A stretch of DNA of 64,000 nt from Caenorhabditis elegans (Eukaryota > Nematoda > Chromadorea > Rhabditida > Rhabditidae), in assembly GCF_000002985.6 (NCBI RefSeq), contig NC_003282.8, positions 930,001-994,000 on the forward strand. Reading direction: 5' to 3'. Position 1 is the stretch's first letter; the number at the start of each line of letters is the position of its first letter. Position numbers and translations under genes: made by a program. This document shows positions 22,500-35,500 of this stretch, in pieces. The notes below the pieces were generated by a model. It saw nothing but the letters and a program-made list of their open reading frames with translations, made no database searches and was not told the DNA's origin.

Positions 22500-23140
22500 A
22501 GCTTGATGCCTTTTAGAGCAAGGCATCAAGCTGTAAGAGTTATAGAGCATCGTCTATGGGTACTATAGCGTCATGGTGCACCAATTTTATGACTACTACT
22601 TTTTAAAGTCATGGTGCATCGACTCTCATAGCGATAACGCTTTGAACTCATGGTGCATCGATTCTTGAGGTTATATGTTAGTTGATCATGGTGCACCGTT
22701 TCTCACGACTTTAAAGTTGAGAGGTCATGGTGCATCAGAATTTATGACAATAACGTTATGAGATCATGGTGCATCGACTATTTCTGCTCTAACGATATTT
22801 TGTTATTGCGCATTGCCTATCGCGACTTTAAAGTTAAGTTATGGTGAATCAATATTTACGACTTTTTTTGTAAGGTCATGGTGCATCGACTCTTCCAGTT
22901 ATAACAGTATTTGGTCATGATGCATCGTTTCTCACGACTTTAAAATTAAGAGCTCATGGTACATCAAACTTTACGGCAATAACGCCCACAACTTTGTAGG
23001 GTCATAGTACAGCGTTACTTACGGCTAAAAAAGGTCCATGGTACATTAATTCTCATGGTTCTAAACTTTACGACTATAATATTTTCAATTTTGTGGTGCA
23101 TTGAATTTTACGGGAATAACGTTATGAGGTGCATCGAAAT
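22500..23140 (+). repeat. Degenerate tandem repeat of TCATGGTGCATCG units
   Basis: About fifteen to twenty units of roughly 35-60 bp combine a (T)CATGGTGCATCG word with ACGACTTTAAAGTT or CAATAACG words. Confidence 0.85.
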
Positions 23141-23489
23141 ATGGCGCAATGAACTTTTCTTCTAGGTTTAATTTGCCAATTGTACATAATTTTCAAATTT
23201 CTGACCTACAAAATATACAGCCTTGCCCCCAATTTCACCCCCTACAATTACCAGTTTTCTCCGATAACTTTCTCTATTCTCACCGTTATCCAATAGAGAA
23301 TTATATATCCAAACTATTAACACACAATACCCCCTCTCTCTGAGAGGATTAGAGACGTTGACGGGAACTGTCAGTGGAATCGGAGAAGGAAGAAAATGTC
23401 AAAAAAATGACAGCGCATTTCTCTTCGAAAAAAAGAAATCCACCTGAGCATAGCACAGCTTTGCGATGAAAACCATAACATTATGAGAC

Positions 23490-23915
23490 ATAGATTTATG
23501 CACCATGACCCCGTTTAATCCATTGTTCAGTGCACCATATTTTGCTAGTCGTTGGCATCGATGCACCATGATCTTACAACGTTATATTGTTACATACAAT
23601 CAGTATTAGTAAAAACCTATTACTGCCGGTTTCAGGCATGTTTGAAGCTTTTTAGTCTAATTTGCCAATTTTTTGGAAAAGTTTCAGGTATGTTGAATAT
23701 TATTATTTTTGCTTGTTTTCTGGCAATGTTTAGGCTTAGTTTCTACATCGTATTTTCAATGTGATTCAGGCATAAAAGTTATAGATTGATGCACGATAGC
23801 CCTTTAGGTCTATTTAGTTTAATGCAACACAATCCTGTAGGTCTACGCTCGATGCTCCATGACCCTCCATACATTATTAGCCTACCATAACCTTGATTCT
23901 CGATGCACCATGACT
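23490..23915 (-). repeat. TCATGGTGCATCG repeat, opposite orientation
   Basis: Words GATGCACCATGACC and ATGCACCATGAT face the 22500-23140 array, about 350 bp away. Confidence 0.8.
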
Positions 23916-24479
23916 TCTAAAACCCATGTTATGAACCCTTGCTTAATCCCCCAGCTTAAGCTTAAGCTCTCGAATACCTGAACAAACTTTCTCCTCCCGA
24001 AAAGCATCGGTTCAAAGGTTTCTCAAGAGAAGACGCCTCTCCAAAAGGTAGCAGCAATAGCAACAATAGCACACATTGTTTGTTTTTTTGTAACACGGGC
24101 GTCGTCTCTCCGCAAATCCCCTACTCTATCTGTGTTTCGAAACCGTCCGTCTAAGACCCTGAACGGTAGCCGCTGGCCACCGCTGGCCGACTGAAGTCAC
24201 CGCCGCCGACTGACTGGCTGCTGACCGGTGTGTTTCGTCAAAACAACACGAAACTGGAGATTTTCTTGTTGAAAACGCTTTTTTAAAAGAGTTTTTTGTT
24301 GTTGAAACAATTCTGTATTGTGTATATTTTGATTTTTTGATTTTACTTTTTAAGTGGGTTTTTCATTGAAAATTTGCAGACTTTGTGTCAAAGTTTAAGT
24401 TTATTTTACGCTGTTGTTCTAGGCTCAATAATTCAGACAATTTTAAACTTTATTTTAAAAATATTTTGAACTATTTTCA

Positions 24480-25080
24480 GCAGTTTGAAGCTTCAGCTAT
24501 TTTCAAGCCAACTTTTGGGTTTTTAGGAGCTTATTTCAGCCATTTTTAGTCAATATTAAACCGTACCAGCGTTTGCTCAAGCCGATTTTAAGCTTATTTC
24601 AAGCGTTGAATGAGTTTGAGTTTAGTTTATTTTTAGTCTATTTTAAGCCTATTTTCAGCAGATTTTTAGTTTGTTCAATTTCATCAAGTTTATCAATTTC
24701 ATTCATTAGATCAATTTCATCTCATGTAGCTTATTACTTTAGTCCATTTCAAGCTTAATTTCAGCCAATGTTAAGCCTAATTTCAGTCTAGTGAGCCTGT
24801 TATTTTAGCCTATTGCAGGCTTAGTTTTAGTTTTATTCATAAAGTTTCAAGCCTAGTTCACGTATTTTAAAACCGTTTTTTTGAAACATTTTCTAACCGT
24901 TTGATTTTTTGAGTTTTTAAATGACAAATTTAGCCTATGGTTTTAAGCTTTTTTCAAGCCGGATTTCTGCCTGTAGAAGCCAATTTTGTCTATTTAAGCT
25001 ATTTTAAGCTTTTTTAAGCTTATTTTTATCCTAGTTCAAGCCTAACTTAAGCCCAGCCCAGTCTACTTTAAGCCGTCCTT
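24480..25080 (+). repeat. Degenerate AGCCTATTTTAAGC/TTTCAGCC repeat
   Basis: Short words TTTTAAGCCTATTTTCAGC recur at irregular 15-40 bp spacing. Confidence 0.75.
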
Positions 25081-25459
25081 CCTAGACTTGCCGAGCTCTT
25101 TTTCGGGCTCATTTTTAACCGGTTTCTCCCCAGACGACAAAACCATAAGCTCCCTTTCTAAAAGTTCAAATTCCTCCTGCTTGCAAAAAAAAAAACCGAG
25201 CAATTTGTGTGCCTATTGTTCAGTGGACCAACTCTCTGTCACTGTGTCCAGTAGCCACCACCACCCTCTCGATGAAGACGTCTCAAGGGAGCCCCATACC
25301 AGAAGAGCACATTCTTCGAGAGCCCCCCTCATTCTTGATGTCCCATGTTTCTGTGCTCGGAGAGCCCAGACACTGAGAAATATGAAAAATGAGCAATTAA
25401 TGGATTTTTGGACAGTTTTTTGCTTTGCCACGTGGTGATTTTTGCTCTTTTGCACTTGA

Positions 25460-25770
25460 TGGCCGTGTAAATTGAAAACTCGGCCACCAAATTTTTCAAA
25501 TAAAACGTTTTCATCGATTTTGCCGTGATTTTTTTACTGGAAATTTCAGAACGTTAGAATTTCTTTTTAAACAACATTTTAGAAATTCGAACTTTCTAGC
25601 TTCTGCGCATTTTGGAAGCGTGACCGAGATAAAGAGAAAACTCGGCCACCAACTTTTTTTTTTAATTTTGAGTCATTTTTCAACGATTTCGCCACTTGGA
25701 AAGATTGCTCTCAACAGTAAACTTTGAGAATCATATTTTTTAAATTAGTGGCCGAATTTTTCCAAAGTTT
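25460..25770. repeat. CTCGGCCACCAA repeat
   Basis: At least three words of the AACTCGGCCACCAA/GTGGCCGAATTTT kind; the same word family reappears inverted at 53180-53480. Confidence 0.65.
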
Positions 25771-26704
25771 TGCCTTTTGAGTCTTTTTTTTTTGATTTTC
25801 AATCAAATTTTTTTGCAGTTTCTCAAAGTTTTTAGAAATTTCTTTAGGGTTTTTTTTCTAATTTGTCTTGACAGAATAAAAACCTGCAAAATGTTTAAAA
25901 AAAACGTTTTTCGGGGCATGTTTTCTCGAAATTTCAAAAATTAGGTTTCAACTAAATTTTATTTTATTTTCCAGATTTTCAGGCAGCTTTCTTTTGTTTC
26001 AATAACTTTTCCAATATGAAAAGCACCCAAAAAAATTTCTATTGGAGGTCCAAAGTGTATGTGTGTTGAAACTCTCATAAAACCGTCAAACTGGCTCATT
26101 ATTTCTTGAGACGTTGGCTTTCTCTCATCTATCTTTTGCTCATTTACTCATACATCTGTTTCGAAGAAAAACTTTTTCATTTTGGTGAAGACCATACGCT
26201 ACTGTTTGAGCTGTTTTATTTGAAAAAGTAGTTTTTTTTTTTTGAAAAAAAAAACTTTGTAACATTTTGTTAGTTTTCGAACGAATTATTGTTTTTTTCA
26301 AAGTTTGGTAATTTTCCTCAAACTTTTGTAAAAATAACTATTTTCATTTTATAAAACGTTATTTCTTCAAAACTTTCATTGTTATTTCAAAGTGAACAAT
26401 TCCCATATTCAAAGTTCTACCGCTTGTACTTCGGTTAGTTTTGATCTTGTCTAAGAATTATCAATTAACAAAATATTCGTCATACATTTTTCTATAATTT
26501 TGTAGTTGGACACTTTTTGATATCTCCATAATTAACAAAGATACATGCAGTGTAAGACATGGTGCATCGAAACACCCTTAAGCGCTTAGTTAGGAACCTG
26601 AATCGCAATTTTTGCTGGTTTTATTGAAAAACTGCTAACTAACAAAATGTTTATCATGTAGTTTTCTATAGTTTTGTAATTTAACACTTTTTGATATCTG
26701 CTAT

Positions 26705-27205
26705 TAGGTCTCCAAATAAGTTCCGGGTCAAAAATCATAACTTTGTTCGCTGCGAATCGAATTTTATGAAATTGTGGGAATTTATGTTATCAACCATGAT
26801 CTTTCATTTGACAATAGTCACTAAATTTTTTTGGCCGTCCGAAGTGCCCGTACTCGGAGCCAATTTTTTCAGGCATTTTTCAAATCTCGCTTCTTTTCAG
26901 CTTTGAATTGAGGTTTGTGTGCGGATATTGCTTAATTTAGTACACAATGTAAGAAAACAAGAAAAGTTTTAAAAAAATCCGTCCAAAAAAAATTTTTTTG
27001 TCGCTCGTCAAAAAATCTACAAAAAAATTTTTGTCGAAAATTCTTGAATTTTTATACAAAAATGATGTAACCATGTGCAAACTATTTTTACACATACAAA
27101 ACATTTGAGTATGAAATTTGGATCTCGAGAAATACTCCAAAAACTCGAAAATAGTTCGAAAAAGCTGTGTTTTTTGTTATTTTTTTTAGTGTGACGCACT
27201 AAATT
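26705..27205. repeat. Second copy of the AAGTTCCGGGTCAAAAATCA element, single armed
   Basis: Matches 18578-18990 over about 400 bp and ends at a GTGACGCACT word also present near 18997; the long right arm is missing. Confidence 0.8.
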
Positions 27206-27502
27206 GAAATTTTTATTGAAAATTTTGGTTTTATTGAAAATTTTTCAACGAACAAAATGTTAATCATATAATTTTCTAACATTTTTTAATTGAACATTTT
27301 TTGATATCCTAAAAATTGACCGAAATATGAGTTGTCCTATCAGGCAAGACATGGTACATCAAGGTGTTTTTTTATCTGTAGGTTCTTTTTTAAAATTATT
27401 GTACATATCGTTAGAACTTTCAAATTTCTTTAAAATGGCACGAGGCTTTTGTAATCCAAAAACGCAAAGACACACTTAAGTTCCGCCCATTTCTTGGCTA
27501 TT

Positions 27503-27680
27503 CACGTGGTGTCAGGCTGTCTCATTTCATTTTGATCTACAAAAAATGCGGGAATATTTTTCCAGAAAAATTGTGACGTCAGCACGCTCTTAACCAGGCG
27601 AAATAAGATGAGAAGTCTGCGTCTCTTCTCCCGCATTTTTTGAAGATCAAATCGAAATAAGACATTCTGACTTCCCGTGG
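27503..27680. repeat. MITE with CACGTGGTGTCAGGCTGTCT terminus
   Basis: The left end CACGTGGTGTCAGGCTGTCT and right end AGACATTCTGACTTCCCGTG are imperfect inverts, with GGCTATT on both outer sides as a possible target duplication. The inner CAAAAAATGCGGGA/TCCCGCATTTTTTG words are also inverted. I recall this as a common C. elegans repeat. Confidence 0.8.
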
Positions 27681-27839
27681 CTATTCTCTCCGAATGAAGC
27701 GCCCATTTCGATGTCGGTCCAACATCGTGGCGAGACCAGACAAAATATCGCCAAGTCAAAAATAGACATTATCCATAATTCCAGTATACAGGCTCCGCCC
27801 ACTTCTTGGCTAAGTTCAATTTTTGTAACAATCTAGTAT

Positions 27840-28190
27840 GTTCTCCTCATCAAGTCAAACATAATAATTCAACACAACACTGTCTGCGTCTCTCTGTCTC
27901 CCTTCATTCATTTTCATTACTTATTACACACCGACCCCCCAATAGTTGTGCTCGATAAAATCGCTCGTCGTGTCTGCGTCTCCTCTACCCCCTCCACTCT
28001 CTCGAACCGATCACTCGTGGTGGTGGTATATGTGTGTGTGGTGGAGTGTGATTCATTGAATGAATGAAGGAGACACCCATTGACTTTCGGAATAAGATGT
28101 CCTTGTATCTGTTCTCTGTGTGTGTGTGTTTCTCTGCGTCTCTCTATCTCTAGACTATCTTGTAAATTCCCCATCAGCAAAGTTTTGTGG
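27840..28190. promoter_or_regulatory. CT-rich, TCTGCGTCTC-containing island upstream of plexin
   Basis: TCTGCGTCTC occurs at about 27882, 27973 and 28134, among non-repetitive CT-rich and GT-rich sequence 1.3-1.7 kb before the plexin start. This composition is usual for C. elegans promoters; function is inferred only. Confidence 0.4.
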
Positions 28191-28619
28191 TTTTAGGGCA
28201 GTGATCTGGTGATTTTTTCACTCAGAAATCTGTGGTTTAGCAGATTTTTCGAATTTTTTCCTCAAAATCTTTTTTTTTTAATTTTAGGTTTAAATAGTTT
28301 TTTAAGGGGCTTTTCAACTGATTATTTGATTTTTTTGATTGAAATTTAATTTTTTTTAGGAAAAAAAAACTGAAAAAATTGTAGATTTTTTGAATTTTTA
28401 AAAAAGTTGGAAAAATTTGACCCGATTTAAACATCTTAAATTTTTGAATTTTTTCTGCTTTTTCTCTATTTTCTTGTTTTTAGCCCACTTTTCAAATTTC
28501 AATTTAAAAAATTATAAGAAAATCACCTTTTTTATCGAAAATTACACGGATTTCTGGCTTCCCTCATAAATTTAAATGGAAGAGTTTGCCGAACTAGACC
28601 ATTTTGGGTCAGAGAGATT

Positions 28620-28830
28620 TTGTGTAGATTTACGGCGCGTTGCGTGTCGCGTCGCGGCTCGATTTTAGTTGTAAAACTAAATTATTTATAAGTGTGGAGT
28701 ACACGACTTTCCCACGCGTTGTCCGGCGATTGTCAATGGAGCGCAAAAAATTCAATGAGGAAGGCCAGAACCCCGTGAAAATTTCCAGAGAAAAGCATGT
28801 TTCCTTCAAGAAAACCGGTGGCCTAGGTTT
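28620..28830. repeat. GC-rich dispersed repeat (GCGTTGCGTGTCGCGTCGCG)
   Basis: A GC-rich block in an AT-rich interval, with the words GAGTACACGACTTTCCCACG and TTGTCAATGGAGCGC. I recall these from dispersed C. elegans repeats. An open frame of 78 codons crosses it but shows no gene-like features. Confidence 0.55.
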
Positions 28831-29502
28831 TTTTCTCGGTCACGTTCAAAAAAAATCCCTCCAGTATAATTTCTGAGCTCTTTTTTTCAATTATCTTGAT
28901 TAATTTTTAGAAAATTTTGAATTGCAGGTCACATTTTTAGATTTTTTGAAAAAATTTCAGAATAGTTGATAAACATTTTTCATCTTCGAAATTTAGACAT
29001 TTTTCTAGAATTTTACAAAAAATTAATGTTTTTCTATAAAAGCCTGGAGTATTGATGGATCTCATTATGAATTTTCCCTAATATTTCCGCAAATTTTCTC
29101 ATCTTTTCGGTAATTTTCTCCGACTTTTACTTATTAAACCCTTTTCCCCAATAATTTCTCAATTTTCTCCGAAATTTTCGGTTTTCACAGGTCAAAATAC
29201 TTATGTGGAGCGTGACTTGACATCTTTTATAGGTTTTTTCGAAGTAAAAATCAATTTTTTGCACTTTTTTCTCAATCATTACCTAAAAAACATGTTTCTC
29301 CGGACTTTGGAAAATCCCGTAGCAAGCGCGCCCCATTGCCAATTTTCGCACAAAAAATATGCCAGAACACCCTGATTTCTCTATTTTTTCTCAATTTTCC
29401 TTTGGATGTTCGCAAGTTTTCAGTTTTTAATCAATTTTTCTTCATTTTCAGAACCCCCGAGCGGCCTCGCCACTATCAATCATTCAAATCGGGGCTATAT
29501 GG

Positions 29503-32500
29503 ATGAGAAATAGGCATGAAATGCCCACATTTCTCCAATTTTTCATCATTTTCGGCGTCGCCGCCGCCGCCGCCGGCTCGAAAAATGTCTATTCGATCGA
29601 TGATAATCTAGTTTTCAAGAATCCAAGCCATGATGGACATGAGGTTTTTGAAAAAATGGTGAGTTTTTTATTTGGAAAAACCGAAAAAATCAGAAAATTT
29701 GACCCTAAAAAATGGTTTTTTTTTGAAAATATGAAAAATTTGATAAAAATCAATAAAAATTGTTGGATTTTTTGTTCTAATTTTGCGGAATGCCATTGAA
29801 ATTATTAAAAATATCACGAAAAATCAATTTAAAAAAAAGTAAAAATCGCTAAAATCTAATAAATTCGCACACTTAAATTCACTGTTACCGTAACCCTTGT
29901 CGGTGTGAGACCCAAAATGTTAATTTTCGTGAAACTTCGCACAAACTCAAAAAAAAACTGTAAAAACCCGGGTGAAATCACATTTCGGCAAATTTGCCGA
30001 AAAATCGATAATTTCCCGAAAGATCGCACACGTGAAATTACTGCTACCGTACCCACCAGTCGCTGTAGTACCCAAAATGCTCAGTTTCTTGAAAATTCAA
30101 AAAATATCGAAAAAAGCCTGGAAAAGTGGCAAATTTAACCAAAAATCGATATTTCTTCGAAAATCGCAATGTGCTACCGTTACCCATTTTCGTGACGAGA
30201 CCCTTCTTCTGAAAATATGTAAAAATTTGTACAAAATTGCACAAATTTAAAAAATTTCCAAAAAAAAAAACCAAATAATTTTTCGACAAAAATCGATTTT
30301 TTCCGAAAAAAGTACACGTGAAACTATCGCTACAGTAACCCATTTTCGTTGTGAGACCGACAAAATCGTGGCGGGACCCATATAGCTACGGTAGCACTAG
30401 TTTAACGTGTGCCGGAGAGAAAAAATCGGAAATTTATTGATTTTAACAGGTTTTTTTCTCGACTTTTCATCAAAGATCTTCAAATTTCAACCGAAAATTG
30501 ATGATTTTACCATTAATATTTCTAACTACAGTAATCCTAATCTTTGCGGGACCATGTAGGTACGGTAGGACTCGTTTAACGTATGCCGGAGGGGCAAAAT
30601 ATCGAGAATTTATTGATTTTCAACATGTTTTTCTCGAATTTTCACCAAAAAATCGATACTTGTAACATTTAAATTCAAAGATACAGTAATCCTAATTGTG
30701 GCGAGACCCGTATAGGTACGGTAGCACTCATTTCACGTGTGGCGACTCTGGAAAATCGAGAATTTCGATTATTTTCAACGGATTTTTCTCAAATTTTCCA
30801 CTAAAAATCGATAATCTACAAAAAAAAATTAAATTTTATTTGCAGGCAATCGATCCATCGACCACACGGGTATTTGTTGGTGCTGTCAATAGTCTTTATG
30901 ACCTGACAAGTGCCGATTTAACTGTAAGAAGACATGTACAAACTGGACCTCAAGATGATTCGCCATTGTGTCGTGGTAAGTGGGTTTTTTTGGCGAAAAA
31001 TTTGGAAAAAATCGATAAAAAATCAATTTTTTTTTTCATTCCGAAAAAAAAATTTTTTTTTTCGAAATTTTTTTTTCAATTAAAAACCCCCAAATTTATT
31101 GATTTTTATTTTTTTATTTTTCCCTATTGAAAAAAATTTTTCCATTATTTTCCAATTTACCTAAAAATTCACAAAATTTCTTTTTTTTTTTCCAAAACAA
31201 TTTTTTTTTCAACTTCCATAAAAAAAATTGTATATTCAAATTTTTCACATAAGATCGCATGAAAAATCTGAAAAATAACTAAATTTTGCCTAAAAATCCA
31301 CAGAATTCGCTTCATTTCTGAAAAAAAGTGATCTTGGATTTTTTTTCAAAAATTAAAAAAAAAATTTTTTCCCAAAATTTCAAAAATTCATAAAACTTCA
31401 ATTCTTTTGTAATTTTAGAATGAAATCACCTATTTTTCACTGAAAATCATTTCTTCATTTCCAGAACAAAAAAAATTCTTTAAAGAAATTATACCAGCAA
31501 AAAAATTGTTTTTTTTTTGGAATTTTTTTAATTTACCAAAAATAAAAGAAATTATGGCCATACAACTTAGAACTTTATTAAAAAGCTGAAAACTCACCAA
31601 AATTTAATTTTTTCTTAAAAATACAAATTCTAAATTAAATAAAAATTAAAAAAATATATATAATTAAAATTTCTTAAAATTTCTTCACAAAATTTCACAT
31701 AAAAATCTACACAGAATTCTCTTTATTTCCGAATAAAAGTAATTTTTTGAAAAATTTCAATTTTTTTTTAATTCCAAAAAAAAATTTTTTTTTTTCAAAA
31801 ATTTCAAAATAACCATTTTTGCAAAAATTTTCAGAACTCGACACTGTTTTATTCTTTTTTCCACTCAAAATCACATTAAAAATCTTGAAAATTACAAAAA
31901 TTTGCCTAAAAACACCACAAAATCTCCAAATTCTCTCCTCCATCCATCCCAAAATGTCATAAATTACTCGGACAACTTAGTCAAATTTCCCCCTTTTCTC
32001 CGTGTACTTGCTCCAAAATGCTCCAAATTAGGGGTCCACACGGATAACCCTAATTACCATAATCTCTCCTCCTCCACACATGTTGGCGGATGGAGACTAT
32101 TCTGCCTTCTTCTTCCTGATTTAAAAAGGGGAATATAAGTAGCTTTGAGAGGATTTTCGGGGGAGGAGAATACACTTATAAAATGACAAAGGAATGCCGA
32201 AAATGGATGGATGGATGGGGGAAGATATAGATTTGAAGTAGTTAGTTAGTGGAAAAAGTGAAGCTAAGGGGTTTTTTTTGGCCAAAAAATGGGGAAAATT
32301 GGGTTGGAATAGCCGAAATTGTTGGGAGAAAATAGGTGAAATTTGGCTGAAAAAAAGACTGAAAATAGCAGATAATTGGCTAAAAATAGCCAAAATTTGA
32401 CTGAAAATAGGCGAAAATTGCAAAAAATTGTTCAAAAATGGGCTGGGCATAGCCTAAAATAGCAGAAAGTAGGCGAAATCGACTGAAAACTGGCAAAAAT

Positions 32501-35500
32501 TGGCGAGAATTGGCAAAAACTCTGCGAAATTGGCTGAAAATAGCTTTAAAAATTTGCCAAACAAGACTGAAAATAGCCGAAATTTTTGGGACAAAATTGG
32601 GAAATTTTGGCTGAAAATAGCCTAAAACCAGCCAGAAATTATCTGAAAATTGGCAAAAATTGGCTAAAATGAGGCAAAAACTATCTAAAATTGTCAAAAG
32701 TTGATTGAAATGGTTGCCAAAAATTGTCTAAAACTAACCTAAATTGACTGAAAATATGCGAAAAAGTGGCAAAAGTCGATTAAAAATATGCCAAATATGA
32801 CTGAAAATAACCAAGATTTACTGAAAATAGGCAGAAATTAGCTGAAAAAACTGAAAATATGCGAAAAATAGCCAACTTTGACAGAAAATTGGTAAAACAT
32901 TTTGTTAAAACTGATCAGAACCTACTAAAAATTTGTGAAAACCACTTTTAATTATACTTCAAAATGCTCGAAATCGGGGCTCAAAACCTCCCCAAACGTG
33001 AAAAAATCCCAAAACTTTTAAATTTTCAGACGCTCGAAACCGTGAGGAATGCCGTCATCAGTTGTCTCGAACGAATTCACACACAAAAGCATTATCAGTT
33101 TATGATAAATCATCGAAACTTATTGAATGCAGCAATTTGTATCAGGTAACTTTTTCGAATTTTTTGGAAAATTACGAAAAACAACCTATTTTTTTTTCAA
33201 AATTGTCAAAAATTTTCAATTTTCAAAATTTTAAGAATGATTTTTGAATTTAGCTCAACGAGAGCTTCAAAATAAGTATAATCATGACTAGGTTGCATGG
33301 AATTTGACTAAAACTGGGTCCCGCAACGAAATCTCCCGGGTTACTGTAGTTTTCCTGGTGGGACCCAAGTTTTGTGGAACCTAGGCATGTTTATACGCAT
33401 TTTAAAGCTCTAAGCAAGCCAAAAACGATTTAATGACGCAAAATTCGAATAACTAGAACATTGAGAAAAAAATCTGGATTTTTTAACAAACTTTTTTTTT
33501 AATTTTAAAAATCTCAAATTTTGATAAAATATTCGTATTAAGCTCATCGGGAGCTTCAAAATAAGTATAACCATGACTAGGTTGCATGGAATTTGACTAA
33601 AACTGGGTCCCGAAACGAAATATCCCGGGTTACTGTAGTTTTCCTGGTGGGAACCAAGTTACGCGAAACCTAGGCATGTTTATACGCATTTTAAAGCTCT
33701 AAACAAGCCAAAACCGATTTATTAACGCAAAACTTTTAAAAAGAATCTGGAAAAAAATTGAAAATTTTTTTTTTCAAAAATTTTGAAAACCTAAAAATCT
33801 CAAATTTTGATAAAATATTTGTATTAAACTCACTGAGAGCTACAATTTAAGTATAATCATGACCAACTTTGCTCCAATTTGACTAACATTGAGTCTCGCA
33901 ACGAAATCTCCCGGGTTACTGTAGTTTTCGTGGTGGGACCCAAAACTTTTCAAATTTGACAGAACCTAGGCATGTTTATACTTATTTTGAAGCGCTTGGT
34001 GAGCTGAATACGAAAAATAAAACAATTGAGAAAAATATTCAATGATGGAAAAATTCGAAAAAAAAAGTTTTTTGTTGAAAAATTTAATTTTTCCAAAAAT
34101 CAATAATTCGCGAAAATTTCCACAAAAACTATATTCCAGGGTCGCTGCCGTCTCCGTAACTTACACAACATCTCAGAAGTGATATCAGAAGCCATTGAGC
34201 CACGTGTCTCAAATGACACGTCATCATCCGTCGTGATATTCGTGGGCTCCGGCCCGGCGAATCTAAGCTCTGAGCCAGTTTTATACGTTGGAGCAACTAT
34301 CGGAAGTGGAGATCATGATCGAATGTCTGTCTCTTCGCTGTTTTTGAGACCGCAAAAAGCTTTTGAAGTTGTGTTTCCGGGACTTTATGGTGGAACTCAT
34401 GTCTCGTTGGATTATCGGAGTAGAGGATATTATAAGTATCAGTGAGTTGTTTGAAAATTTTCGAATAAAACTATATATTTTTAGAAAAAAAATTGAAAAA
34501 TTGAAAAAAAAACATCGATTAAAAAAAAATGTTTTTTTGAAATTTCGAAATTTTTTTCTAAACTTTTTTGTTTTTCAAAAATTATGATTTTAGTGTAAAT
34601 TTTCAGATTCAGCTTACCGAGAGCTTCAAAATAGGTACAAGCATGACCTAATTTGCTCCAGATCGGGTCCCACAACGAAAGCTACAGTAACCCGGGAGTT
34701 TTCGTTGCGAGACCCAACTTTTTTTGAATGGAGGGAAATATGTCATGATTATACTTAAATTGAAGCTCTCGGTGAGCTGAAGTCTAAATTGAATATGAAA
34801 AATGTAGAGAAAATTATTTCAAAAAAAATTTCAAATAAATGTTTTTTTTTAATTTTTGAAAATCTTCATTTTTTTGATAGGAAAAATTATTTTATCATTT
34901 GGCCGAAAATACTAAAAACGCAAAAAATTGGGTCCCACCACGAAATCCCCCGGGTTACGGTAGTTTTCGTGGTGGGACTCAACTTTTTTTTCGGAGGGAA
35001 AAATAGCATGATTATATTCAAGTTAAAGCTCTCGGTTAGCTGAAATCAAAAATTAATGAGAAAAATCCAAAAAAAAATTATAAATCTGAAAAAAAAAAAA
35101 AGTAAAAAAAAAAGAAAAAAAAACGAACTTTTTTTTTGTATTTTCTGAGAAGCTTCTAAGTATTAGACTTTTCATATCTTACATGTAAAATTGTCAATAA
35201 AATAAACAGTGAGTTTCAAATTGTATTGAAATTTTCGAAAAAGTTGAAAATTTTTTTAAAAAAATCTCAAATTTTTCAAAAACACTTTTTTTCTAAAATT
35301 CTAGATTTTTCATTTTTCTTTGCATTTTTGAATTTAGCTCACTGAGAGCTTCAAAATAAGTATAATTATGACATACTTCCCTCAAATTTGGAAGAAAGTT
35401 GGGTCTCACCACGAAAACTACAGTAACCCGGGATTTTCCGTGGCGGGACCCGAAATCGAGAAAAGTATGGCATGATTATACTTATTTTGAAGCTCTCGGT

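Larger units (their letters stand above)
15607..29502. other. 13.9 kb gene-poor interval between divergent amidase and plexin genes
   Basis: No open frame here combines length, splice signals and non-repetitive composition. Repeats are listed separately. Non-repetitive islands, plausible regulatory DNA of the plexin or its unrecognised 5' exons, lie at about 16855-17110, 18340-18500, 19540-19690, 23950-24240, 25090-25440 and 27840-28190. The rest is AT-rich sequence in which I see nothing. Confidence 0.7.

Noticed and set aside
25088..25438. Open frame of 116 codons on the + strand
   Set aside because: Ser-rich with no recognisable domain; a similar-length frame exists on the other strand. 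The DNA is better explained as a regulatory island.
27502..27759. Minus-strand frame of 85 codons
   Set aside because: Lies across the CACGTGGTGTCAG MITE and its flank.
28640..28876. Plus-strand frame of 78 codons with KVERKKF-like text
   Set aside because: Coincides with a GC-rich block I recall as a dispersed repeat; no splice partner.
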